Origin: Dicaeum eximium
Lineage: Eukaryota; Chordata; Aves; Passeriformes; Dicaeidae
Direction: 5' to 3'
NCBI GenBank assembly: GCA_013396995.1
Contig: VWZP01009941.1
Location: 1,563,772-1,627,771 of the forward strand
Length of the DNA: 64,000 nucleotides
This document shows, piece after piece, positions 1 to 13,700 of this stretch (within the stretch, counting starts at the first letter, position 1; the number at the start of each line of letters is the position of its first letter). Position numbers and translations under genes: made by a program. The notes beneath the pieces are model-generated. The model was not told where the DNA came from. It ran no database searches and was given only the letters and a program-made list of their open reading frames with translations.

Positions 1-1657
1 ATTCTTTTTCTATGCCAGGTGATTGCCATGAGCAACCAGTTCTGGCAGACTTGTCAGCTAATCTAGGTGCTGAAATGGCAGGGGATGCTGGATTTCACAT
101 CAGGTGTCCAGTGGCATAGTTCCATTCAAAGGACCTGACTCATGTGTTGGAAGACTACACCTGTGTTTGCAGGTAGTGCAATTAAACCCAGAGAGAAAGT
201 TATGCTGTGCATGTCTGTGGAGGCAATGAGGACAAACAACCATACCATAACACTTGAAAAGTTATGCTAGAGGATAAAGCTCTCATTTATTTATGTAAAT
301 CACAGCATTTTTCACAAAAGGGACTCAGATAGACTCATCCTGGAATACTCAATTACCTTGCCATCAGGATCTTTTTTCTACAAGGAGAAATTCAGTCCAA
401 AAGGGTCAGAGAATGGAAGTGAATCTGAATAATTTATATACTAAAAAATAAACCAGTGGACTAATCAATGAAATATGTGGTTTTTTCTCTGTTCTTATTT
501 GATGTTTGGTTTCATGAACAATGAGTCAGCTCAACATAGATAACAAACCTCAGGATGGGATTTAGTGACATAAATCCAAAGACAGAAGTCTCCAGACTAT
601 TCTTGAAGCAATATCAGATGAGCTCTGTCAGAAATCATCACCCCAGCTGCCTAAATCATTTTTTTCTTAGAAATTATCAGGCTGATGACAGAGGAAATAG
701 ATGCAACTCCTATCCTAATTTTTGCTACATCAACCCTACATCAGATATGTCTTTACACAGAAATGTGAGATTTTCCGTATATTTTTTGTGGCTGATGTTG
801 TTTGTCTCACGAGTGACTTTGAAAGAACAGTCAGGCAATAAACTTCACTTCTACCTTGATTTTTCTGCTGAGCTTTGTAGTTCTCTGTGCAGTGCGCTTT
901 TTTTTTTTTCTTTTTTCTTTCTTGAGCATCATATATAGAGAAAACCTCTCTGTGAATTTTAGGATGATTCTGGCTTTCCACTAAGCTGTGTTGAACCTAA
1001 AAACTATGCATAGCATATTTGACCTTCCTTTGTTCAATGGTAAATGACTACAGAGGATGTCTTGATTTATCTTCTTTAAACATTCATTATTGGACATAAT
1101 TGCCATATCTCTTATTTTCATTCCCTTGAGCAGCCCATTTTAATCTCATACCATATGGAAGTGATTGCAAGCCATCAACAGCGAAGGAAAACCTGAGGTA
1201 GATTTGCATCGAGATAAAATGCATCTGCTCTAAAATTACTGGAGTAATTTCACTGAAGAATGACATAATTCTGGATTATGTCAATGGCATCAGTGTGTTA
1301 GACTGGGCAAGAAGACATTTGCAGTCCCCTATATGAAAAGATATTGATCAGATAAAGTTAATGACCACATTTGGTGATGGCTAGCTTAAGGTGATCCTTT
1401 GTTTTGTGCACTGAAATTTGACAGAACAAAATATGTCTTTATCAGGCTGCAAACTCACTTTTATGTTCCACAATGTCATTATGTTTTATATTTTGGACTC
1501 ATATATTATTGCTCTAAGGTGTTCAAAGTGTCTACTTTCTTGAGGTCCAAGGCTTAATATGTCATTAAATTATAATCACAGAGTCCTGGTTTTAGCCAGG
1601 ATAGAGTTCTGGGACTGTAACTCTGAAACTCTGGAGAGAACTCTGGAAAAAGGACTA
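1..1657. other. Intergenic, nothing recognised
   Basis: AT-rich single-copy-looking DNA. The 127-aa open frame at 555-938 lacks any domain, has poor composition for a protein and ends in a T-rich tract. No RNA gene or repeat is visible. Confidence 0.6.
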
Positions 1658-1767
1658 TTGTGGTTTAACCTCAGCCAGCAGCTAAGTACCACAAAGTCTC
1701 CTAGCCCTGTAGGTGGGATGAGGAGCAGAAGTGAAAAAAGGTAAAACTTGCAGGTTGAGATTATCAC

Positions 1768-1812
<45 letters not shown>

Positions 1813-2150
1813 CAACAATATCCAAGAGAAAAATGTGATGCACAATAAAACTGCTCACCACCTGTGTAGCAATTCCCAACCCATCCCTCAGCTAACTCCT
1901 ACCAGTTTACACAGGGTATGGAGCTCTATGATATGGAATATTCCTTTGGCCAGTTCAGGTCAGCTGTCCTGTTTGTGCCTCTCCACAGTCTCTTGAGCAC
2001 CTGTTCGCAGGCAGAGCAAGGAAAACTGAAAAGTCCTTTACTTAGGGAAGCTCTACTTAAACAACAACCAGAACCCTCAAAAAAAAAATCCCAAGGCTGG
2101 TCCAGACTATAACTGATCTCCAATAATCTATTACAACATTGAACCAAATT
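1658..2150 (+). mobile_element. Solo LTR-like fragment of an avian endogenous retrovirus
   Basis: Begins TGTGGTTTAACCTCAGCCAGCAGCTAAG, the usual start of a widespread avian LTR, then an (AAT)n tract, GTGATGCACAATAAAACTGCTCACCACC, and GATATGGAATATTCCTTTGGCCAGTTCAGG. This order is that of a known bird LTR group, recognised from memory rather than searched. No gag, pol or env sequence flanks it. The 3' boundary is approximate. Confidence 0.75.
1771..1810. repeat. (TAA)n microsatellite inside the LTR
   Basis: Thirteen TAA units, followed by four AAC/ACA units. It gives rise to poly-Asn and poly-Ile open frames that have no biological meaning. Confidence 0.97.
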
Positions 2151-5100
2151 TGTTAGTAAGTCAGTTTTCTGAATGCTTGATTTTTCCGTTCAATTCCTTT
2201 TAGAAGTTTCTTGAGAGCCTTGGAAGTCATCATAACTGCTGATTTTACGGAGTCTAGGGAACCTTACAGGAGACATTTTCATGTGCTGTAAATATTTTGA
2301 TTCACTGTGAAGTAGCTGAAATCCAACAGCTCTATAATATATTGACCTTGTTTACTTCTGGAGAGCTGTGTCAGGAATTCTTGAGCTAGGTAACAAGGCA
2401 ATTAGTATGTCAGATAATCCTCTAATTAGATTAGAGGGTGCAGCTACTATATGTCAAATACCTATTGCTAAATGAAAAAGTCTGTCTTGGGGTTTCCTAA
2501 GAATATAAGGTCTATTTATTTGTCACCTAGTTAATTTAAAACTACTTCTAAAGGACTATACTGTTCAAGAGAATAGTTAGGTAGGTTAATCTGACCTGAA
2601 AAACCTTGACACATTTATGTTTGTTGTTTGAGCCAGGGACATATTTCAGATCTAAGAGCTCTTCAGATCTAGGAGACCCACCTCCTGTCACCCTGTATGG
2701 AACATGCTGGAAAGAGGTAAACATCAGCTAGGCAGCAAAGGAGAGGGTATATCTTTAAACCTCAAAGCTTTATATGCCTGATACCAAAAAGCAGCCCCTT
2801 GTGCAACATCAGGTCCCTGGCTAGGAAGCAGCTTTGATCCAAGTTATTCTATTGACAATTATATGGTCATTGCTCAGTGTAGTACTTTCCAGATTTTTTC
2901 ATCTGACTGCCTGCTCTCTGAAGTCTGACAGTAATTATTGAAGCTATATCCAGCACAAACCAGTAGTCTGCAAACTATTCTGGCTAAGACATTTTCCTCA
3001 CAAAAAGGGGCTTCATAGCACAGAAAGGTCTCTTCTCCTTTTCTAGCAAACTTTAGGCATCTGAGCAGTTCAGCTCAATGTCAATTGAATTACACCAAAT
3101 TCTACTTCAGCTGAATTTTTGTCAATGATGTTTTTCAGTGGCATATATATGTAACATGCCTAATGCTGGATCATGACTCTGGAAGATGGAGAACATTGGT
3201 ATTTATAGAGGCTGTCAACCCCCCTTCCACTTTGCCTTATTTATAAATAGAGCCCCTGTTCCCAGTACTTGATAGCTATGTCCTTATTCTGCAATTGAAT
3301 AAAGTATATATTTGCATAACTATCAAGCCTGTGCTAATTTTTGTCATAAAAAAGCTGTTGATAAAAGGTTGGGTTTTTACCAAATCACTTAGGATTAACC
3401 TGATCTCTGTTAATGTCATTCAGTGAAAATTTTATAGCAACACTGTATTTAAGATCTTACTGTTTAAATGAGCATTTTGAGAGTATAAGCTGTGTTGTTG
3501 ATTTTAAGGGCTTAGTAGCTGAAAAGACATCCCCTACATCAACATGAAAATTGCATCCAGTAATGAACTTGTCCATAACAAGCACAGAGCACTGTTTTGT
3601 CACATGGACATGTTGCTGCTCTCTTCTTTTTTTTAATACAAGAGAGGGCTTAGAGCAGGATGATATATCCCCAGCAGGATAACAAAACCAGAGAGTGAAC
3701 CACTCACCTTCATATGTCCTAACAGCTTGTATGAAGTAATGAACATGACTACAGAGGTTTTCACTGCCTCAGGCCCTGTACTAGGAACTCAGAATACATG
3801 GAAGTAAGATGTCAGAAAGGAAACAGTATTTGATTTTGAAATAAGGATGAATTTTCTAACCATCTTGTACTCACCGCATCTACGAATTTCTTACATAATG
3901 CAGAAAATATTGAAATACATGGCCTTCTGTGGGCTGGACAGCAATAGAATCTGGCAACACAAACCATAAAACAAAGCTTTATTGAGGCAGTGGGAATGAT
4001 GAGCATAGAGCAGCTCACCCAATTGCTGACAGCAGATACAGGATCATGACTGATGCCATGGTTCTGGGGGACTGCCAGAGACATTTGGTGTCTGGGGCAT
4101 ATGGCAGCAACAGCCAATCCTGCAAATGCCTCTTGAATGCCGTCAAGAGTGCCACCCCCTGGCTCCACCAAAGATGAAATGATTTGGGAGAATCATACCT
4201 TACATGAATAATTGTGTGGCATTCTGTCTGCACTACTGATTCTGGCCGAAGACAGGGTGTCAGGATGCTGTGTGTCACCTTCTATTTAGAAATAGATATT
4301 TATGTATCCACATATATATATATATATGTTTAATATTCACACATAAAATTTCACTGAAAATATCAAAATATTGTATACTGAACTTGGGTGAATATGCAAC
4401 TAGAAACCTCCCTATTTTTATGTGAAGAGAGTATCATGTGTCTCTTGGAGAGAAAAAGACAGACAACGGTCAGCAATTGTCATTCAATGCTCAAACATCA
4501 GCCTACCTCTAAGGCTTGAAAATACATTTCAAAACTTCTAAACTATGAACATAAATTTAAAAATTGCACAAGCATTCCTTTTCGACTGACTAGATTAAAA
4601 AATTGGATATTTTCCTTAGTGATATTTATATTTTAATCACCATGCATGGTGATATTGTTAACAAAAATAATTGTCATAATAGCTATTTTTCATTCTCTAT
4701 ATATTATAAATATGGCTAGATGAAAAATATTTTTATTCTTTTATTCTCTTTCCTTCTATCAGCTTCCTAAAATGATAAATGAATTGTTTCTAGAAAGGAG
4801 TGACAGCATTGTTCTGTATCCTTATTTATATGAGGCAAATCTGTTGATCTGTTTTCATTTAGAAGAGCAAATTTTAAGACAATCATCTAAAAACCTCTCT
4901 TCATTCTTCCTGCCCACCTATAATTACTGCTAACTGTACCATTTCAGAAATTGATGGAGCATTTTAAGAAAGGGAAGCAGAAAAGAAAACATCTTCACTA
5001 AAGCTCTGGGAACAGTGAGGTTATCTTTACCTAAAGGGCATATGAGGAAGTGCAACACTGAGAGCCTGCAGCATGGTCTATTACTTAGATGACACACTAT

Positions 5101-7976
5101 CATTTACTGAATTAGTTATATTATCATTATTCCCTATGGTGACCAAATGTGTTCTATTACTTGAGTGTGGAGGTAAAAAATATATAATTTTTTTGCTCAA
5201 GACCTGACGAGGCTAGGGCTAAAACCTTAGGACTACTTTCATTATATTAAAAGATTCAATTCATGTGCATGTCCAAGACCAAGTCTACGATTTAAAGGAT
5301 GACTCCAAATAAACTCCAAACCAAGACTCCAAATAAACTTTATGTCACAGCATAAATTCCTGTAATGAAGGTCAAGCTATTCCTAAGACTTAGTTTGCCC
5401 ACTCCTACCAGCATTTTCAACTACCATACCTTCATCAAGCTGCCCTTAATCCTTACTTGAGGAAATTTAAATAATGAGGCTCCCTGTATTTCCTGTTAAT
5501 ATCTCATTAAGCCAGCTATCAGGGTGTTGGGGTTGTTGGTGTCTCTAGAGAGTTGATTTCCATTCGTTGGACTTCAGCTTTAAGACCCAGGCAGTGACAC
5601 ACTAAAGAGAAACACCTGCAGCTGCTGACCCTGTGAGATCTGGGAACAGGAGTTAGCAGATCAGCTGAAGAGCATTGAACAGGATCATTTTCACCAATTG
5701 CTCCTTTTTACAACATAACCTATGTTAACTATTATGATTTTTTTTAAGTGTATAAATTGGCTAGATTTCAAGAGTACATGACTGTGCTTTTTGCACCTGT
5801 TGATGAAGAAAAATATGAGGTGTGGTTAATTGATGAAATATATTGTATTTCAACTAAGATAAAAAAAATTAGAAATGCATTCAGCTGCTTATTTATTGCT
5901 AAAGCACTGGGCTAAATTTAGATTTAGGACCATGTTTGATATAAATACTAATGAAAGGAACAGATTTTGGGGTAAGAATTTTTGTTAAAACATGGAAAAT
6001 AGATTTAGATATATATCCAGCCTCCAAATTACAGTAGGAGGATTTGAACAAACAATAGCACTGCACATCACCTGTATGCTATTTTACTGTTCATAGCCTT
6101 TTTAACAAGCTTATTTTAGTCAGGAGTAAGTAGTAGAAGCTATTTTAAACACAGATATAAATGCCAAGATGCAGAAGCTTCCATATTTTCAGAACAATAC
6201 CCAAAACCTTGCTTGTAGTATTCCATTTGACCAGAAAATACATATGCAAGTTTATAAGCTAATTCATTCACTAATCAATGTTTTCTCCCTTTTTGAAAAT
6301 GCAAAACCTGAGAGCAGTCCATGACAATATGCATCCCAGCCTGGCACAGGCACATGTCTCCAGTGATAATGCACATGAACAATATTAAGATGATTCCTTC
6401 AGGCCTGAAAAAACACACCCAACCTGGAAGCATGAGCTTCTCTGGGAGAGTTAAATAATGTGACATCTGTGTATTTTCAAAGCACTGCCTGTTTTCCTTT
6501 CCCAGCCACCAGTATACTGCCACAAAGGCAGTTAAATAGTACAGCAAGAGTCTTCTCTTTCAAGAGTCTTGTTATTTAGCTAAAATAAAACAAAAAACCC
6601 TTCCAATTATAGAGATTAAACTCTTATTCTGCTTGTAGAGCATTCCCTACCCCAAACCCTGCATAATTGATATTATCTATCAACATCCTTAAGTCTCACT
6701 CACAACAAAAGTAATTATGAAAGACAATGGGGAATGGGTTTTTCTTTTTGATAGTGCTCTTTGGTTTTTTGCTGTTTTGGAGAGGAAAGGATGCAAGCAG
6801 AAAGAACCTTTTCCTGTTTACTCTCTCAGTAGCTAGCAGCCCTGTGACTGTGGATAACACAGCCCTGAACTGGTCAATAATCTGTGATAAAAAGTCCTGT
6901 CTAGTGTCTGTGTGCCATATGTACGTGGCTATATGGCTTCTGGTAGACCCCGGGCACAGGTCTGCCCGTGAGTGGCTGAGCAGACATATGTTAGACAGCA
7001 TTACCTGGGAACATCTGCCATAAGAATTACATCCTGCTGAAGGCTGGCAGTGTCTCCTACAGCAGCTGCTCTCATTCTGTTCCTATAGGAAAGCATTCAT
7101 GAAGAGTAAAAGGTTACCTGACTTTTTTACAGGTTGGCAGGGGGAAGCAGGTTTCTTTGAGGGGAGTCAAGGTCTGTAAAAGCTTTCTTTCATAACTCTG
7201 TGATGGACCCTTGTTAGCTGTTGCCTAGAAGACTCCACAGCAGATAGTGAGTATCTGGATCATAAAAGGTTTGTTGCTGGTTAGAGCTGGATCCTGGAAG
7301 GGGAAGCTTTAATGAAACAGAGCAGTGTATCCTCAAGAAAATATTCTGTCTCTTGTTCTGTGTGTAAAGCACAGCTGTAGGAAAAAGCAAGATTTTAAGC
7401 CCTTACAGCTAAAAGGCATGTTTACTGGAGAGCAAGCCAAAGAAGGACTTTCTTTAGGTGTTTGGAACTCTTAATTAGCAAGATACATGAAAGGAAATAC
7501 AGTGATTTTTTTGTCTCTGCTCCTGGTTGTGAGGGGAGAGTTGGTAGTCAGAGACAGAGGGAAATGAAGGCTTCTGGCAAAGTGAAAGCTATTGAACTAG
7601 ATTTCCTAAGAGAAATTTGTAGAGATACATTCTGCATGAGCTTCCCAACTGGGCTCTTGGCTGTTCTATTTCTCTTAAGCAATAAACCCTTTTGAAAATG
7701 TATTTTTTAAAATCTATGAAGGCCTGCATAGATTTTTTTTTTAACAAAGACCATTCTATTTATGAAAAAACTATATCCAGCTCTTCTAGCTAACAGGCTT
7801 TTAGCCTTCTATAAATTAGCACATATTCTTCTGTAAGACAGATATCCTGAATCAGTCTGTTAAGGCTCTTCCTGAGTGCCACCATCAAGGGTGTTTTTAT
7901 TGCATTCATTCATTACTTACTTATTTATTTATTGCCCAGATTGTTAAAAATCTTTGTTCAGAAGGTTTTACATGCT
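2151..7976. other. Intergenic, nothing recognised
   Basis: AT-rich DNA with a short TA run near 4313-4327. Open frames of 87-119 aa (3812-4278 minus, 6275-7023 both strands) overlap each other on opposite strands and show no domain, signal or splice pattern. Confidence 0.6.
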
Positions 7977-8247
7977 AACAAGTGGCAAGAGGAAATGGCT
8001 TCAAGTTGTGCCACAGGAGGCTCAGATTGAATATTAGAAAACATCTCCTCACCAGAAGGGTTGTTGAGCACTGGAACTGCCTGCCCAGGGAAGTGGTAGA
8101 GTCACCAGCCCTGGAGGGGCTGTTTAAAAGACATGTAGGTGTGGCACTTGGGGTTTAGCAGTGGAATTGGCAGTGTTGGGTTTATGGTTGGGCTTAATGA
8201 TCCTAAAAGTCTTTTCCAACCTGCATGAGTCGATGATTTTTGCTCTT
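7977..8247 (+). mobile_element. CR1 LINE 3' fragment
   Basis: About 270 bp in plus orientation: AAATGGCTTCAAGTTGTGCC, then GGAACTGCCTGCCCAGGGAA, GTGGTAGAGTCACCAGCCCT, and the 3' end GTCTTTTCCAACCTGCATGA. This is the canonical 3' terminal region of chicken-type CR1, moderately diverged. There is no coding capacity. Confidence 0.92.
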
Positions 8248-8465
8248 CATATCGTTGTACACGATGGTGTGAGAGAAAAAAAAAGCTGTGACTGGTTGAT
8301 TCATGACTGGAGGCTGCAGCAAGTTAGAGAGCAATGGTGGCAACCCAGCTGAGGTCCTTCTTCCAGACAACACTCAAAGCAGGCACTAGATACTTGCATT
8401 TTCTCATATTACAGATCCTAGAACTTGATGGAGAGTGGTTAACAAATGCCTCTAGCTGGTGCCTG

Positions 8466-8561
8466 CCTCTCTTTCTCCCTCTCTCTTTTTTTCTCTCTTT
8501 TTCTCTTTCTCTCTCTTTTTCTCTCTCTCTTTCTTTCTCTCTTTCTTTCTCTCTTTCTTTT
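8466..8561. repeat. CT-rich (polypyrimidine) low-complexity tract
   Basis: About 95 nt consisting almost solely of C and T, with TCTC and TTTC units. It explains the Lys/Glu/Arg-rich and Ser/Leu/Phe-rich open frames on the two strands. Confidence 0.95.
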
Positions 8562-8562
8562 A

Positions 8563-10478
8563 AAGGCAAATATAGGACTTTAGAAGCTGGTGGGAATGTT
8601 AATAAGCAGAACAGAAGACATTCAATATTAAAAAAAGCTTGATAATTATTCTCTTTCACTGGTCTTTTAAAATAAGTGATGTGCACTTACTTTTTTTGTA
8701 AATTAAAAGGTTCTATACACTGGCCTTAGTTCATATTTTGCTTTATTCCCTGAAGTAATGCTTTCTGTATGATAATTTTCTTTCCCTGGGAATACATTAT
8801 TTGCCCTGAGTTGCATACTTAATAAGGGACAGACAAGAGTAAAAAAAGAACAGAAATCTTCAGGCCCTTTGAAGAATAAAAGCAGTTCACCTTTTGGAAG
8901 ATGCCTAATATGCTAGTTCTGGCTCATCAGCTGCCTGTAGATGTGTTGTCTTCATCATATCTGTGCTCACATCTAATTACTTATGAACACTTCAATGTTT
9001 ACTTATGAAAACACCTAACCTCTTTTTTTTCAGATCTTCTGTTTAGATTATTTCTTTTCAATTAAGCCTGAGCCAGTAAGTGTTCCAGCATGTTGGCCTT
9101 TAATTGCCTGTATGAGTGGTAATTAACACATTAGCATTGCCAGTCACAAGGAGCCATCACTGTAGGAGAAAGAGCACCGATGCAGGAGCAGCACTTTTCA
9201 CCCTGAAACAAAAGAAGCAGGACATTGTTTGTTTGGGTTTTTCTTCTTTTTGATCAGAATATAAGCAGAAATGACAGATCTATAATTATTCCCTGAGAGG
9301 TGCTGACTACTGTATTTCCATGCCATTTTCGTCATTTCCTTTGGTTAGCTATTTACAATGAAATGGTAGTGAAAAATGGCAGCATATGGTGGTGAGCAAG
9401 GGAGAGAAAACAGAAGTGAGGGAATGTACCAAGGCAAAAATAAGTAAAAGTCAAATCTGTGATGCTGGGTCATTTTCTCTCATCTGTCCTTGCAGTTAAT
9501 TAACAAAAATATGCCTTACGCACATTAATGCACCCAGTGAGTCCCCAAGTAAGTGATTCTGTCTTCATCCATTAAATTACTGAAATAACTTGTGTTTCTT
9601 AGCCTTGAATTTAAACCAGAGCTCATAAAACAGAAAAAAAGCAAACATATAGAATTTCAAATTGAGCCTCAGAATCATTTTGGATCTTCAAACTATATGA
9701 CTCGATGTACGTGTGAGTCAACAATATGATGTTGGACTACACTATTTCGACTGCAGCTGGAAAAGAGATGATTTGTACCCTGTCTTTTAAGTTCTGTGAA
9801 AGACTACAAACTTAATACTATTAAATGTTATATCCCTGGTCCAGCCTGAAAGGGCAATAATGTTGTCATTCCCTAAATCTGAAGCTTCTGTTTGTCATCC
9901 GCTCTATTTTACTTTCCTTTTAAATAAATTCTCGGTCTTACTGCAAAAAAATAAAACGTGTTCTTTTCTTCATTTAATGTGAGGGAGAAAGGAGGAGAAC
10001 ATGGGTTTTAGCCTTAAAGAGATGTTGTTTCTGCTGTTGACATACATGTCAGTAAAAGCAACAGTTTTGTTGCTGGTACAAGAACTGCTGTGCTTTGACT
10101 AGCAGATTACAAACAGTCTTGGCAGAGTCAGTAAACTGTGACAGCAAGAGATTATAGCTACAGGAGAGTACAGTTAGGTAGGATGTAGTGCTAAATGCCT
10201 GAGGGATGAAAGAACATGCATTGAAGTTCCCCACAGAGATTTTGGATCTAGCACATATCCTGTAGTAGGACTAGTGCTGAAAAGGAGCAATCTCTTAAAT
10301 GCAGTGCATAGAATCTGCTCTCTTTTCTCTCTCTCCCCTTCCACCAAAAGGCAGACTTTGGATATTTTCTGCAAGAAGGAAACCTAATATCATTGCCATA
10401 AGTCTACTCTCACTTTCTCTCTATAAAAGAGATTCTCACTTCAGGACTACTTCCTATTTGTGTTAGGCAGAGTGATGA
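8563..10478. other. Intergenic, nothing recognised
   Basis: AT-rich; includes TTAATTAA-containing sequence near 9495-9535 that could be a conserved non-coding element, but this cannot be judged without alignment. Confidence 0.5.
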
Positions 10479-10741
10479 TCATATTTGTTCACTGACTTAA
10501 AGTTTACGAAATGCTCTGCTGTGTATTTGAAAGAAAAATAGTTCAAAGTAAATTTTAGTCTATAATAACCTGTTAATCTTATTACTGTCTTCTTCCTTTA
10601 TTAAGTANTTGGTCATATTTGTTCACTGACTCAAAGTTTATGAAATGCTCTGTTGTGTATTTGAAACAAAAATAGTTCAAAGTAAACTTTAGTCTATAAT
10701 AACTTGTTAATCTTATTACTGTCTTCTTCCTTTATTAAGTA
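10479..10741 (+). repeat. Tandem duplication, two 129-bp copies with an N at the junction
   Basis: Copy 1 is 10479-10607 and copy 2 is 10613-10741 (period 134). I count about six substitutions between copies, roughly 5%. The 5-nt spacer is NTTGG with the ambiguous base at 10608. Both copies end TTCTTCCTTTATTAAGTA. It may be a true duplication, or two sequence versions joined during assembly. Confidence 0.95.
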
Positions 10742-13700
10742 TACAGGCATTTATATCTGCTATTATGTGGGCATTTTTTTTCTGTACTTCTAGTTACCTT
10801 TTTTTATTTAATACTGAGTACTCAGATAATAATAATGCCTTACTCATCAATGCAGAACTCCCATTAATTTTCTTTACATCCTTTACCTCAGCAGTAACTC
10901 TAATTTTGAGACTAAATGTTAAACTGTGTAAAGCAACATATCTTATGTTCAACCATGATTGATGACTGTAGAACTGGGCTTTTGTTTGCCAGTGTTTTGT
11001 GGCTGTGGTTTTAACTCCAGGTAACTGTTCTTATTGACCTGATATGTTCAGGTGTCTGAAACCACACTATTTTCTGAGGTTTGTTTTTTTTTCTTAACAA
11101 GAAATAGAACTGAATTTCAGTCCCTCAAATATTGAGAATCTATCTTCTAAAACAGTGGAGGTTTTTGTTTAACACATGATGAAAGAGTGGAGAGGGCTTT
11201 CTGCCATTCATCTAGTTCCTACAGTCCATGCTAGTCCATGCAGAAATGTTACAGACTTACTCCTCAGCTAATGATGAAAGAGAGCAGCCCAAAATGTTCT
11301 CAGGACAGCTTAGATATTTTCAGAAAGTAATGATTTACCATCATTTTCTCTATTCACTTTCCACCTAAATGGTTGAAAAGAGAAGAAATGGATAGAAAAA
11401 ACTTGTTCTAATTTGATGATGTGCAGCAGTGGGGAAGTCTCTGCTGTGCCACAGACTCCCTGTGTCAGTAGAAAGGTACAGCAGCAAAGGAATAACACAC
11501 TGTCCTTCAAAGAGATGAGATTGTTGTCATAAAGGAAAAGGGGGAGAAAACCAGACAGCTTAAATTCCTGTTCACAGATTGTGGACTATCTAACTTATCT
11601 TATTGGCTGTTATTAATTCTGCTAACATATGATAGCCTTCAGCATGGTTGCTGCTGTGCTTTTGGAGCATAACCTTTCACACACTGTATTGGGGTCCTAT
11701 GGTATCACTTGATTTAAGCACAATGAATACCAAAGGCATATTTTGAGTTGGTTTGACTGATGGGTCTTCTAATGGTGTGCCTGGGTAAGATGGAGACTAA
11801 AGGTTAGTTTCACTCTGTGCATGTGATGATCTGACTGACATAGATTAAACACAAATTCCCATGGGCACAGCTATTGTGATTAGGCCTAGATATAGGGGTA
11901 ATACCCTCATTTCAGTCTGTAAGTCTCCATCCAGGCTGATTATGCCACTGTACTTCTTTATTTGTATCATCTAAGGTGTTGTCAAAGGCAAACTTTGGTA
12001 TGTAACAGCGTTCCTTGCTTTCACCAGGGAGTCCACTAATAGTCCAGAGCTCTAGAAAGCCCTCTGAATTTTGCTTCATTTTGTGCGTTTTTTTCCTCTT
12101 CTTTCATAATTGCTTGGTGTCGGTAGTTGCTGTAAAACCACAGGCATGTGGTTTTAAAACTATTCCTGTATTAATCACCTGTACAGCAAGGAATGTCTTC
12201 CTTAGGCTGCTGCATGACACCAGGTGGACAATGGGATACAAATCCTGGCATACTTATCTGGACAATTCAGCTGAAGTGCCACTGCTCTTCATACACACAC
12301 ATTGCCTTGCAGTCTGATGGGCTCAGGTCTCTGCTGATTTGGATATCTCTACACTGTAACCCTCTGTAGAGTGCCCCATGTACTGATACAGCCAATAGCT
12401 GCCAGGCAGCTCTGAAGAACTGACCTGTAATTGCCTTTCCCTAGTGAAATCTCTGAATATCATGTAAATCCATACAGCAAGAAAACAAAAACAAACACAT
12501 GATGGAGTTCCTACTTTATTTGCATCTACCTTCAATACTGCTGGTGAGCTTGAACTGGAATAAGGCTGGTTCCTCTGTTGCTTAAGCCTTCTTACTTGTG
12601 CAAAACAAATATTTTTGCTGGCCTCAGAAAAAAATTCAAGTAAAACTCTGCTCTGTCGCACCACTACATCAGTACTGCTTTACATAGTTCTGAACACCTC
12701 ACCTGCACGTGTCCTTGTGCTTTTCAGCTACCACAAAGTGAAGAACAACATAGTATTGCTCTTTTGCCAATTATTTTTTCTCATTTTCCTTTGAGTTTGG
12801 GTAATACAATCAAATAAAAGAATTTAGCCCAATTGGGTAATATTTCACTATTTTCTGTCTTGTTCAGCAGATTGAATTTAGTGACATTAATCATTTATTC
12901 CAGTTATACGTGTGAGGTGTGCGTTTTATTTTTGCTACCAAATTTGTTTTACAAGGAACAAAACAGCAGATTGGAAAAAAATCCTCTTTAAAGGCATTCA
13001 TTATTTGGGGTTTTTTAGTCGTTCCTCCTTCCATCTTGCCACTCTAAAAACAGCTCTTTTATTATAAAGGTATAAGTAGGCATAACCAAACTTTAGAGAA
13101 TTGACCTCTAAAGTAGAATAGGAAAGGCAGGAAAAGCTTCTTTATAGAAAAGACATCTAAGTTCTGTTTTATCTTCACAACAAGCTATATTTATTTTGCA
13201 GTTAGGGGGAGTGTCAATAGAAATGCTTGTCTTTGCTGCAGAATTGTCTAAACCTCTGTAAATAATTTAATTGAGCTGTGAATATTCAGTGATTGAAAAC
13301 TAATTACTTTGGCTTAATTTGAGTACTGCCTGACTGCTTTGGAGTTGCGGGTAATTTAACAATGTAGATAGTGCGTGAACACGGAATGTTAAACAGTGAC
13401 TGGGACAGAGTTAAAAATTAAAAAATAACTCTTAGAGTTTACAAGTATGCCATGGGCAGGGCTGTTTCTACCATCCAAGGGCTTTTTGCAGACAGTTTTA
13501 TGCGCAGTGCTTTCTGAAACATCTATTGGAATATTTTTGTACATCATTAAGTAATTGCTTTCCACTCCCCACAGAATTTTGCAATAATTTTGCTCATAAA
13601 GATTAATGATGTAGCACAATGAATCGCATTCACTCGTGAGCTTCAGCTTTCAGTTTTAATCATTGCTTAGGTATCATGCAGATATTCTTCCTATGAGTTT

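Noticed and set aside
1576..1996. Open frames rich in Asn, Ile or Leu around 1.6-2.0 kb
   Set aside because: They are translations of the (TAA)n microsatellite within an LTR.
8324..8686. Charged Lys/Glu/Arg-rich 120-aa frame
   Set aside because: Product of the CT-rich low-complexity tract; the opposite strand gives an equally long Ser/Leu frame.
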